A stretch of 64,000 bases of DNA from Achatina immaculata. Taxonomy: Eukaryota > Mollusca > Gastropoda > Stylommatophora > Achatinidae. Below are positions 35,111-45,671 of this stretch, piece after piece (within the stretch, counting starts at the first letter, position 1; every line of letters begins with the position of its first letter). The notes beneath the pieces are model-generated. The model saw only the letters and a program-made list of their open reading frames with translations. It had not been told where the DNA came from and ran no database searches. The translations under genes and the position numbers were made by a program. The stretch spans positions 24,243,133 through 24,307,132 of the forward strand of contig CM019718.1 of NCBI GenBank assembly GCA_009760885.1. Reading direction: 5' to 3'.

Positions 35111-35203
35111 GTGACTGAGTGAAAGTTGTATGATGAATGGCAGACTGTTAGATGGGACTGTGTGGCCAATTCTTAACCCTTTGAAAATAAAGACTCTTCA
35201 TTT
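35111..35203 (+). repeat. Short dispersed repeat (unit 2)
   Basis: Duplicate of the block at 31651-31740, arising from the tandem duplication. Confidence 0.7.
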
Positions 35204-35896
35204 ATTTGTTCCCAGCCCCTTTCTTACCTATACATTCTATTTCCTGATATAAGGCCTCATTTCCAAAGTTTTGACAACTCTGCTATTAATACCCTTGTAT
35301 ATGTCTTTGTACTAGACCAGACACAACTGATATGTCACTGTTTCTTAGATAACATAACATGCTAATGCAGCATAGACAGTTATAAATGGATGTCACATAA
35401 AACACTAATTTGTATTTGCAGTTTTTTTTTTAAAATGACATGGGGCCCCAGCGCTCTTCCGTGCCCCTGCTGTGTGTTCTGCCTAATGGCCAATCTCCCA
35501 ATAGTCCCAGCTTAATAATATTACAAAAAGTATTTGGAATGAGGCAAATGAGTATACTTAGAAGCAGGAAACTTCACATAGAAATTTTATAAGCCAATGA
35601 AAAATTATTTTGTGTCCTCCTTACTCTACTGATTAATCATTCTGTTTTCATCCACTACAGCCCTTTTTCTTCTCTTCCCCCACCCTAAATTGGACTTCTT
35701 GGAAGAGTCAAAATTATCAAAATATTTTACTATAATATAAAGAGGTGCACATTATATTGAAAATTGTAGTCATTTAAAAAAAGGTACCTGACACTGTGTC
35801 ATGAAAATTACCTCTGAAATGTGCAGACCATGGTGGATGGATCTGCCTGTGTATTAGTTGAAAGCAGCAGTTTATATAAAAAAAAATCACCCCATG

Positions 35897-38252
35897 TCTA
35901 TAGGACTCTACTGGAGGAAGGTTTTGTGGACCTCATTTAGAACAGAAAAATTACTTTGGAGTTCATGACCACTACTGAAAACAGGCTTGAAACACTTTAC
36001 ATAACACACAACATAATGTTCAACATACAGCAATACCTTTTGTTCCTTAGTTTCACATATTTTAATTTTTACACATCATTTTTAAAATACAACATGTAAT
36101 AAATAACTAAACACACCCTGTCTGAATTTAACAAAATAAAAAAAAAAACACAGGCATAAAATAACAATGTTAATCAAAACAGAAATACAAATTCCATGAT
36201 CATTAAATATCTCTGATGATCTTCAAACACAAAAATAAAATGGAAAATGAGGATGGAACAAATATGAGACATAGTAAACAGAACTCTGAAACAAAATAAG
36301 GTGCTGGATCTTCATATTTTACAAACATGACACAAGATGTTAAAAAATAAACAGAATGATGATATGTAAAACTAGTATTAAAAAGTACCAACATTAAAAA
36401 AATACTCTACAAACACAATATATATATATATTGGTATTTTATCACAGTTGTTCTCACTTATCCAGTAAAACATACCTGCCATCTTAATTAAACACAAACA
36501 ACATTATATTCATTATCTTACTAGTACTAGGAATCATCAATATGATCAAGGTAATAAAATACCTAACAAGTCACATCTTTTATAACTTCACACAACATTT
36601 ATGATTGAGTTATCAAAATATATAGACTAAATATGAAGGATTGAAAGAGCTATTTTTAAATGAATTATATCTTTTTTACGTCTATAACATCTCTTTATTT
36701 CAAAACCACTTCTATGACACAAAGTGCCAACATTTTTTAATATAAACTTACTTGGATCAGGTACACACACTTTTATGTTAATAAAAAAAACATACATTAC
36801 TAATTCAAAGACATACAAGTACTGTTTTTAGCAGTCCTGTTTCTGTTTGAAGTGTGAATCTACAGAAAAATGGGGCACATTTCATGGGTAGAAAAGAAAA
36901 ATGAAGAATCAGAACAATGAAACTGTAAGAAAAAAAATAGTGAAAAACATACAAATCAAAACAATTTTGCACTATCAGAGAGGCATAATAGCATAATGAA
37001 AGCAATACTTGAGAGAACAGATGAATGTCAACTGCAAAAGGGACAATGGCGATACAAGTGGGTGGCCAACATCAAGACATGGACCAGGAGAAGTTAACCA
37101 CATGAATTCTAAAAGCTAAAAACACAGCACACTGCTGTTCCACTGTAGGGGACCTTTCCTTCTTATTGTTTTCTGTCCTTGGAACTGCAAGAAGGATGTT
37201 CTCTGCAGACAATGTGATGAAGATGAAGCACAAAAATCATGCTGAATGGAGAGTGGATTATAGCAGTTAGCTTGAAGTCCTGCAGGGAACTAAACAGAAC
37301 AATGCTTCTCAGCAGACTCAAACATCATGGGGATCATCGTGATCACTGCTCAGAAATCTTGAAATCCTGTAAGCTGGTACAGAACTCCTACCCCCCTCTA
37401 CTGCTTATCTTTTTTCACCCAAATTTCATAGGGTCTGTCCTTGATCCTCTTGCCATGCCAGGGTTGTTACTAAAGCACAAACAGACCAATGGCACAGGGT
37501 CCTGACCAGCTATAGTTCACTGGCCCTCACAACTATGTCATCACTCCAGCACTGCCATTTTCACTCCCAACCTGAATGATAATGATTCTTACTTCTCTGA
37601 CCACAACTACCGCTGCTTCTCTGATGGTTTCAATTAATGCTCTTAATCTTTCAACAACTACTCATTTTAACTATTCCTATTACAAATATTAATAATACTA
37701 CAATTCAGTCTACCTCTGTTGCAGTTAGTTTGGTCCATGGTACTACTTCTGTAAACTCCTATACCAAGGTTTCTACAAATACAAACTGAGGTCTCTAGAC
37801 TTAAAAATTAACATTGTGTGTGGACAATGCTGTTGACCACCCCAAGAGGAGATGCTCCATAAACCAACAGAAGAATAAAGAGAAACCCTTCCAGATGGCT
37901 ATCCATTAATGCATGGGGAGAAGAGAAAGGTTAAGCACTACACATATTACTACTTCACATCCAGTATCATTGTTACATTTATATTTAATTACACAAAGAA
38001 TTTTAAATTATGCTGCTATTGTTACTTATTTCTGTTGGCTACTGCTACCACAACTTATCTTTACTGTAACTAAAACTACCACTAACTTTCCACAAATCAA
38101 AGACTTGCCATTTATATCACCTCATATCTGATAAATACAAGTGCTTTGCAAACCAGATAACCACAAATGTTCAGCAAAGGAGAACCAAAGTATATGAAAC
38201 CACAAGTGCAGTTAAAGAGGCCAGCAGCATTTGTTAATGATGTACATAAGAA
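35897..38252. other. AT-rich non-coding stretch 3' of the E2-like gene
   Basis: No ORF with recognisable domains. Part of it is probably the 3' UTR of the E2-like gene on the minus strand; the plus strand TTTAAT at 37981-37986 is ATTAAA in that orientation. A short (TA)n run is at 36419-36430. Confidence 0.45.
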
Positions 38253-40232
38253 TTAACGTTTTCGTTTGGCAGCATTTCCTCTTCCTTGTCCACGACCTCT
38301 GGATGATGGTTTGTAACTCTCATCAGCAGATGAATCAGAATCATCATTAAAGTCAGCTTTCCTCTTTCTTCCCCTGGCAGCAGATTTTCCTCTTCCGTGA
38401 GACGCACCTCTACCTTTTCCTGCCTTGTTGCCCGTCTTTCCTCCAGCTTTATCTCCCTCACTCTCATTCACTGTAGATTCAGATTCTCTATCTGCTGATT
38501 TGCTGTTGGAGGCAGCACTCTTCTTCTTTGTCTTCTCATGTTCCTCCCGCATGTCTTTATATTTAGTCAGCACCATTCCCCAACCACCTCCAGTTTTCAT
38601 ATTGGACCAGTGGTAACCTTTGGTCACAATAGAAAACCGCACAGCCTCTACCATGGTTGTGAAAATTTCATCATCAGATGGTACTGGCAGCTGCAGAATT
38701 TTAAACCAGTCTTGATAGCTCTTCATATTTGTGTTGATGTTTGTGAATGTATCTTTCATAAACTGTACCATCTCTTTTGTTGGAAATCCCAAGTTTTCAT
38801 CATAACGTTTGATAATGGCTTCTCTTGACATGCCAGCTGGCATTGCAGTGTTTAGAAAGCTGGCTTGAAATGCAAGGTGTTTCCTGGCTACTTCTGTCAG
38901 GTCATAGGTGCGCTTGATTCTGTAGTCTTTGGGAGTGTCCAGAAGCCCAAGCTTGCCATCATCCTTCACGTACCAAATAACGCTGCGTTTCCATGATTCG
39001 CTGAGATAAGCACTGGCAACATCCTGCCATCTGTACTTCTGAGATGCAGCAACCAGCATTAGCCATTCAGCAATGTAGGGAACTTTGTCTTTACTTCTGT
39101 TTCCTTCATCATCTACATAAGCCTGAATCTGCTTTTCAATTTCAGTCTGTAATTTTGGATATGTATCTACTGCCCACAGGAAAAGTCTATGAAGGGCAAA
39201 GTATCCATTCAGGCTGTTGTCACTTGTATGTTGAGTCCCTTTGGAAAATTCAACAACTGTTGAAGTCAACAGATTTGGGATTGTTTTAAGTACTAAATCT
39301 TCAATGGGTGATTTTTCATCATATTTAGGCATCAGTTTGCCTACTTCTCTCAGTGTTTTTTCAAACTGCTCTTTAATCCCCGAACCATGAACTGGATGAA
39401 TGTGCAGAGGAAGAAACAGCTTCAGCTCTTCCTTAAAGACACTTTGGACTATGCCAAAAGCCTTCTGCATTCCAAAGAAAGACCTCCCAGTGATGAACTC
39501 GCATGGAGAAGTTAGTGTAGGACGCCAGTCTGTTCCAGAGACTGCTAAACCATACCCCCAAAGATCTTCAACACTTTTAGGTTTCTGGATGGAAAACTTA
39601 TCTTTAGAAATATAATCAATGAGCTCTGGTGTGCCATCAGCTTCGCCTGCTGCAGCAGAATCAGTTCCTTTTTTTTTGCCTTTCTTGGCTGAACCTTTCC
39701 CCCCTGCCATACTAGCTCCGGCGCTTTCATCATCCAAAGGAGGGAAAGGAGTTTCGTAACTGTGCCCACAATCTGAGCAAATAAAAGCTTTGCAGAGATT
39801 TAGATTATGTGTATAGGCCTGGCTGGACCCTGCTTGGGTCTCTGCCAAGAAGGCCACCACATTCATTAGGATTGTCTGCACTGTGTAAGCAGGAGACCAC
39901 CCATTCCCTTTCTGGGTTTTCCATTCTGAATGATAGCTCTGAAAATCAGAGAAGATATCGAGGCAAATCTGAGTCCCCTTTTTGCCCTGTTTAGTGGCAC
40001 CACTATTGTACTGAAACCCCACAGGCACAAATTCTGCACTGGGAGATTTATAAGGATACTCTTTTGGGAAGAAAAGAATCAGATGGAATATGATTTCATC
40101 CTGCCTGATGTTGCAGTGCCATTCAAAGATGTCTTTCTCAAGTGGAACAGCTGAGACATTGCATACTGGTGATTTCATGAGCTCTTCTTGGTCATATTTA
40201 AATCTCTTCAAGACTGCACTTGTTGCTGCCAT
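38253..40232 (-). CDS. E2/UBC-domain protein with long basic C-terminal extension
   Basis: 659 residues in one uninterrupted coding exon. Residues ~1-132 form a ubiquitin-conjugating (UBC) fold: FEWHCNIRQDEIIFHLILFF, PKEYPYKSPSAEF, a GTQICLDI active-site block with C90, and WSPAYTVQTILMNVVAFL. C90 aligns with the catalytic cysteine of E2 enzymes. The usual HPN motif upstream is replaced by QYN (74-76), and about 14 extra residues lie between the Cys block and WSPA. CSDC (152-155) could bind a metal. Residues ~200-560 hold a well-formed but unrecognised region (SVEDLWGYGLAVSGTDWRP, FITGRSFFGMQKAF). From ~570 the tail is Lys/Arg/Gly/Ser-rich with likely nuclear signals (RGRKRKADF, AAKRKR). It is probably a nuclear E2-like enzyme; the substrate is unknown. 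The start ATG lies a short distance after a strong predicted acceptor. Confidence 0.88.
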   Translation of the reverse strand: MAATSAVLKRFKYDQEELMKSPVCNVSAVPLEKDIFEWHCNIRQDEIIFHLILFFPKEYPYKSPSAEFVPVGFQYNSGATKQGKKGTQICLDIFSDFQSYHSEWKTQKGNGWSPAYTVQTILMNVVAFLAETQAGSSQAYTHNLNLCKAFICSDCGHSYETPFPPLDDESAGASMAGGKGSAKKGKKKGTDSAAAGEADGTPELIDYISKDKFSIQKPKSVEDLWGYGLAVSGTDWRPTLTSPCEFITGRSFFGMQKAFGIVQSVFKEELKLFLPLHIHPVHGSGIKEQFEKTLREVGKLMPKYDEKSPIEDLVLKTIPNLLTSTVVEFSKGTQHTSDNSLNGYFALHRLFLWAVDTYPKLQTEIEKQIQAYVDDEGNRSKDKVPYIAEWLMLVAASQKYRWQDVASAYLSESWKRSVIWYVKDDGKLGLLDTPKDYRIKRTYDLTEVARKHLAFQASFLNTAMPAGMSREAIIKRYDENLGFPTKEMVQFMKDTFTNINTNMKSYQDWFKILQLPVPSDDEIFTTMVEAVRFSIVTKGYHWSNMKTGGGWGMVLTKYKDMREEHEKTKKKSAASNSKSADRESESTVNESEGDKAGGKTGNKAGKGRGASHGRGKSAARGRKRKADFNDDSDSSADESYKPSSRGRGQGRGNAAKRKR

Positions 40233-40492
40233 CTTTTCAGATGTTGGTCACACTGCTCTGTGATGGCTGATAAAACAGATGAATTCTGGGAAAAGGGAAA
40301 AAAATTCATTATTTTTTAAATCATAAAACAAGGTAGCCTTTCTTTTTTAAAAGAAAAATAACTACACAAGAAAAACTAAAATACCAGTGATTCATTATTT
40401 TTGGATGTAGTAAATTGTGATCTTTTTCACTTAAATTCGCAGTTGGAGATATAATGAATAATTGTTTAAGTAACATTCTCTCTCTGAGTGAA

Positions 40493-40573
40493 AGCTGTAT
40501 GATGAAGGGCAGAATGTCAGATGGGCCTGTGTGCCCAATTCTTAACCCTTTGAAAATAAAGTATGTTCATTCG
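40493..40573 (+). repeat. Short dispersed repeat
   Basis: Matches the blocks at 9 kb (inverted), 31.7 kb and 35.1 kb: GATGAAGGGCAGAATGTCAG, GTGCCCAATTCTTAACCC and GAAAATAAAGTATG, ending in a TTCATTCG-type tail. Confidence 0.7.
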
Positions 40574-41054
40574 TTCTCTCTCTCTCTAAAAACTGGTACC
40601 AGACAATATCCTCTCCCTTGATAAACTGAGAATATACACCTGCAAGATGGGACACATTAGAATACACTGTACACATGGCTATCAGTGCGCAGTAGGAAAA
40701 CAGGATAGTAAATAAAAATATATCTGGAAAATTCTGACTGCAGAATACTTGAAATAAAAGTGTGTGTGTGTGTGTGTGGGGGGGGGGGAATGAATTAGTA
40801 TTTTTCCCTCTATATTTGCATGTCAAAATGGGGGTGGCGATTAGGGTATTATGCAGTATGTGGTATCATAACCTTTAACCCTGATTAGAATCAGGGGCAG
40901 AGAACATGATAGCTGGATGATAACAGAAAAGAACTGTATACCTTAATGAATGCTTTATACTATTCTGAATCCCAGCATGATAAAAATTATTTAGATAACA
41001 AAAAGCCCATAGTAAATGGTACAGCTTCATTAATGCTAAGTCATATGGAAAATA

Positions 41055-41126
41055 CAATTGGCGAAATACTTCGCGAGCCCTATGTGGCGTTTTGCAGCAC
41101 GAGAAGGATATAAGATATAAGATAAG
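41055..41126 (+). mobile_element. 72-bp LINE family 2 3' end with TSD
   Basis: Only the last 72 bp of the element: GCGAGCCCTATGTGGCG, GGATATAAGATATAAGATAAG. It is flanked by a perfect 12-bp duplication ATATGGAAAATA (41043-41054 and 41127-41138). Confidence 0.9.
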
Positions 41127-41662
41127 ATATGGAAAATATTTACAATTTCTTGCAATAATATTTTTCAAATATCATTTTTTTTTAAAAATACAGCTGGGCA
41201 CCTGAATATCAAAGAAAAATCAGTAACTGAAGGTTTCTGTATAAATCCATCAATTTCTTGCCCAGATGTTGACTGTGCTAAAGCATCCTGGAATGTGAGT
41301 TACTCCTAAACTACATTCATTTTTGCAGAACTCCGGAGATACCTGTATAAGAAACATCCTTCTAGTTGGAAGGTGTTGCACTTCTGGAAGCAGTTACTAG
41401 CACAGATTACATGTAGCATGGCCTCCGAAAAGAGGGTTGTAAGGTGGTGCAAAACTATCCTTCTTCGCCCCCCTCCCCCCCACACACACACACAAAATGA
41501 TTATCTTTTACGCTCTTCGGGCCCACTCGTAAAACAGGGAAAGTCCTCTGGGCCCGAAGCATTGCACTGGCTGGACTCCACCCCCTCCCCTTTTTTGAGT
41601 CCACACGCACGCCATACTCTCATGACGAACCTGCTGCATCGAATAACAAGAAAAGATGTTAC

Positions 41663-42010
41663 CTGTCGTACCAATTCAAGCTGTGCCGACTGAACACTGA
41701 AAGAAAGTTCACTTGATCGGTAAACAACAAGATGATATGACGATAACAGACGGATAGCCTGATGAACAGCTTTGATTTATATACCGCACAAATATAATCA
41801 AAAGACCACATCAGTTACGTCTTGAGCTGAGTTTATCTACAAGGCAAGCTTCCGTTAGATAACCAACCATGATGATTCGCGGAGTGTGTTGCTACAGCAA
41901 CCTGCTTCGCGGATAGAGCATTTTTACGTCCGCTTCGCGGATTTGCGGAAGTTAGTTTGTTTCTAGGTCGAAAGTCCCCAGTCTTGGGTACGCCTACTAC
42001 TAGGGAACGC
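41663..42010 (-). promoter_or_regulatory. Candidate promoter and exon 1 of the E2-like gene
   Basis: On the minus strand TATATAAAT (41783-41775) would place a start near 41750, giving an untranslated first exon of about 90 nt ending at the 41663 donor. Upstream lies a CpG-rich island with three TTCGCGGA motifs (about 41876-41942) and the near-perfect palindrome GTTGCTACAGCAAC (about 41889-41902), which fits an RFX-type X-box. This is the only CpG-rich non-rDNA island nearby. Assignment to the E2-like gene rests on orientation and the splice sites. Confidence 0.5.
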
Positions 42011-42112
42011 GGGCGAACGTTTAGGGGTAGGTGAGAATATAATAATAATATGGATAATACCGACAAACAGATAAATATGTTACAATATAAGAGTAGCAAA
42101 CAATTTTGATAT

Positions 42113-42815
42113 ATTACATCCTTCCCGTGCCGTTAAACGTCACATAGGGTCCGCATGGTAGTTCGCCAAGATGCCCTGTCTTAGGCGAGTTTTTCAATCT
42201 CATCAAGGGATGTTATGCTCACTAAACTGGCTTCTCAACAATGTCCTCTTTAGAGTTTCACGTGGTCGATCTCTTTTTCTTCGGCCTGTTGTGTTCCATT
42301 TGATAGCTTGTTTGGGGATTCTCTGATTGTTTCTTCTCATCACATGATCGACATATGTCCATCTTCCTTTTCTGATCACCCATGAGACAGGTTGTTGTTT
42401 TGCTCATCTGTCTGATCTCTGTGTTATTCTTGAATTCATTCCACTTTATACCGAGTATTTTCCTTAGGCATTTCTTTTCGAAAGAATCTAATTTCTTGTC
42501 TATTTCTTTAGTTGTTTTCCAGCTTTCACGTGCATAAATGAGGGTGGATATTACATTTGAATTGAATAATCTTAACTTGGTTTTTGTGCTTATAACTTTT
42601 GAATTCCATATGTTCTTAAGATTCTTGAAGTTCACTGCTGCTTTGGCAATTCGAATTCTAACGTCTTTTCTGGCGTCACCATTGTAGTCTATATAGCTGC
42701 CGAGATATGCAAAATGGTTTACTTCTTCAACAACTGTTCCTTCTACGTATATTTGTCCTTCGTAGTTAATGAGAACCTTCATTATTTTTGTTTTATCCTT
42801 GTTAATTTCAAGTCA
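42113..42815 (-). mobile_element. LINE family 2, minus-strand 3' fragment
   Basis: Starts at the family 3' signature and encodes EGTVVEEVNHFAYLGSYIDY, then LIYARESWKTTKEIDKKLDS and KWNEFKNNTEIRQMS (42258-42782). It is 5'-truncated. Confidence 0.85.
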
Positions 42816-43327
42816 TAGGAAGGGGTACAATTTATGGAAATAAGCACCAAGGGGTATGCAAGCTGAAGGAGGTTTGGAACCGCTGTTCTATGCAACTGCT
42901 GTGTTACACTTTTTGTCACATTTTGATGCAGTTTTCTACCATCACTGGCACAAAAAACGTTTCTCGTGATTCTAGTCTATGGAGAGGTGCAATGCAACTG
43001 CCAGTCAGATTCTAGCCATTTTTCAATGTGACTGTTTACCAAAAGTTCGAAAGGTGTATAGCCAATGAAAGGAGAAATACAGATAATAACCACATACCTG
43101 TGGCCCGCTTTGCGATGATTCAGTTGGGGTTTTTTTTTCGACCATCGTTTCTTTGAAACGGTAGGACTTCTTACTGTAAATTTGCAAATATCTTTTATCT
43201 TAGAGTATAAGTACCTATCTAATGTAAAACTACTTATGTTAAAGTTTTATACAAATTATAAGGCCATTCTAATTTGTTTGTTATTTGTTTGTTTCTTTTA
43301 AAACTTTACTCTCCACTGACACGTGGT
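42816..43327. other. Non-coding stretch with a hAT-like end
   Basis: No gene. GGTTTGGAACCGCTG (about 42871-42885) resembles a hAT-type terminal repeat, but the partner end was not found. Confidence 0.4.
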
Positions 43328-43693
43328 CATTAACATTCTGTTAAAAATCATAATGGGTAGACTTCATAAGAAAATTGAAGAAGTCAATATGGTCCAAGCA
43401 GGTTTCAGGCAAGGAAGAGGATCAAGAGATCGTATATTCAATATAAGATTAATAATAGAGAAATGCAGAGAGTTTAATGTGAATCTATATTTATCCTTTA
43501 TAGACTACTTAAAGGCATTTGATTGTGTACAACACCAGAAACTTCGGGAAATAATGGAAAAAATGGAATTTCCAACACATTTGATACAATTAACATCACT
43601 GCTGTATCTAGACCATCAAGCAGCAGTAAGAATAAATGGTGAAACAACAACTTGGTTTGACATAAAACAAGGGGTCCGTTAGGGGTGCATATT

Positions 43694-45671
43694 GTCACCT
43701 TACTGTCAGCCGCGCAGAGCTGCGCCGACCTGCACAGCGCGGGCGGTTGCTGTTGCGCAGGCCGACCGTTCTTTTGGCGAAAAAGCGCTCTCGAGTTCCG
43801 TGCGTGGGGAGACAGGCTTTCGCTCCCTTCCCGGACGGCGAGAGTTAAGGTGTTTCGATGCAGAAGCAAGTGGTTTGTCCGTCGAGCGAAGCATGTAAAC
43901 GGCTAGCCAGCCAGGTTCGTGATAACGATGTAGTACGGTTTTGTCGACCGATGGTCTCGAAATTGGCCCATCTCTCGCAAAGAGTATCGGGTCTGCAGTA
44001 TGTAACGTGTGTTGTTTGTGGGTGGCCAGGCTTTCTTTTCCGCTCGTTAGAGCAGAGAGAGCCGCCCCCGCCGGTTAAAGGAAATGAAACGCCGCCGGGG
44101 TCGAAAGGGATCCGCTCTGAGCAGACCGCTGTCTCCCTTGCCCCGCGTCAGTCTGTCGGCAGATATCCGACAAAGGTTCGGTGAAGAAAGCTATCTGGTT
44201 GATCCTGCCAGTAGTCATATGCTTGTCTCAAAGATTAAGCCATGCATGTCTAAGTTCACACTGTCTCACGGTGAAACCGCGAATGGCTCATTAAATCAGT
44301 CGAGGTTCCTTAGATGACACGATCCTACTTGGATAACTGTGGCAATTCTAGAGCTAATACGCTGTTGGCGAGATTTTTCAGCTGCCGTGCGTGGAGCGGT
44401 GCTCTTCCCGGCCAATGAAGAAAGGTACAAATGAGGTTGCCGCGCAGCATCACTGCGGAAAAGGTGGTAGAAAGGATAAAGCGAAGCAAACAGTCAAATC
44501 ATGGCACCTCTGGTCTGGAGGTCGGCCACGTCCTGAGTACAGTCATGTCGGGTGAAATGCATGAACTGGCTTGTCTCACTGCTGGCGAGACTCTTCAAAT
44601 GCCGTGCGTGGAGTGAGCTCCTTCCGGTTAAGGAAGTAAATGCGGAAAAGAAATAAAGGTTGCTGTGCAGAGCCGATGGGAAAAGGTGGTGGAAAGTGAA
44701 GTTTAACTGGTATGTCCAGTAGTATTGCTACGAGAGCTATACCACGGCACCTCTGCTCTAGAGGCCGCCCACGTCCGAAATACACATACACTGGTGAAAT
44801 ATGCCTAAACCGGCACACACCAGGGGTGGAACTTGATGGCTAGACATGTCATGCCACCTCCGCTCTAGAGGTCGGTAACGCCTGATAAACACCCATACTG
44901 GTGAATTTTCCCTAAACCGGCTCATACCAGGGGTGAATCTTGAAGGCTATGCATGTCACAGTACCTCTGCTCTAGAGGTCGGTCCCGTCCCAAACACGCC
45001 CATACTGGGATAATGCCTAAACCGGCTCAACCCAGGGGTAGAAGTCACTAGTGGCGAGGATTCGTCCTCCTGGACAAAAGCTCCATCCTGGTCACAACTA
45101 GGAAGGGTAGCGGCCACGACCGCAAAATGCTGAAGTCGGAGACACTGGACCAGGGAAGTCTAGATAGGCAACCACCTCTCACCCGGCGGGGATGTTTGCG
45201 TATCCTAATCACGCTGAGGTTTTCCGGTGAGAAAGTCCAACCCTGGACTGGATGGGCAACCACCTCTCACCCGGCGGTGATACACGGGTATCTCAAAACA
45301 CGTCGAGGTTTTCCGGTGAGAAAGTCCAACTCTGGCCTGGGTGGGCTACTGCCTCTCACCCAGCGGGGATGCACTGATATCCTAAACACGTCGAGGTCTT
45401 CCGGTGAGAAAGTCCAACCCTAGAATAAACTGGTGCAATGAAAACCACGGTGTCACGCAATCCCGCTTCCGAGACCCACCAAGAATACAGGTTAAAGCAC
45501 TGTGACACTCTGAATCTCTTGTGGTCCTTTCGTGGATCTCGTGTGGTCTATTTTGGACCACACAGGGGACCACGGGACCTAACGAGGACCACAGGCATGA
45601 ATTCAGTAGGTTCACAGTGCGGTTTTTGGTGGTAGAAGTGAACGAAGAAGAAGAAGAAGAAGTCACCTTAC
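43694..45671 (+). mobile_element. rDNA-headed retroposon copy 3 (with TSDs)
   Basis: The element is 43704-45661, between perfect 10-bp repeats GTCACCTTAC (43694-43703 and 45662-45671). The uninterrupted sequence of the target LINE can be read in copy F near 24880-24895, which confirms the insertion point. The order is: 64-67 bp of GC-rich sequence absent from copy 2 (43704-43770), the shared pre-rRNA-like spacer (to 44191), the 18S fragment (44192-44360), the same repeat body, three ~80-bp units (about 45175-45420), the unique 3' segment and (GAA)n (45644-45661). It is nearly identical to copy 2. Confidence 0.87.
44192..44360 (+). rRNA. 18S rRNA 5' fragment (first ~169 nt), non-functional
   Basis: Identical by eye to 27091-27259, with the same 5' boundary and the same fusion after GAGCTAATAC to GCTGTTGGCG. 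It is a captured fragment inside the retroposon. Confidence 0.95.

Larger units (their letters stand above)
28593..35896. repeat. Direct tandem duplication, two units
   Basis: Unit 1 is 28593-32454 and unit 2 is 32455-35896, head to tail. Both begin TGAAATCTCTCTGAACC and end with AAAAAATCACCCCATG. Both contain, in order: a minus-strand LINE family 5 fragment, a 35-bp minisatellite, a Tc1-like helix-turn-helix remnant, a plus-strand family-2 LINE piece, the ~90-bp dispersed repeat, and ~1 kb of AT-rich DNA. Identity is high by eye. Unit 2 lacks about 300 bp of the LINE 3' end and about two minisatellite units. Confidence 0.93.
40286..41662 (-). other. Predicted 5' UTR intron of the E2-like gene
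   Basis: On the minus strand a polypyrimidine tract ending TTTTCCCAG (acceptor at 40286-40287) lies about 50 nt before the start codon. A CAG|GTAACA donor lies at 41661-41663. Inside the intron are the dispersed repeat at 40493-40573 and a 72-bp LINE family 2 end at 41055-41126. The pairing of the two sites is inferred. Confidence 0.5.
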
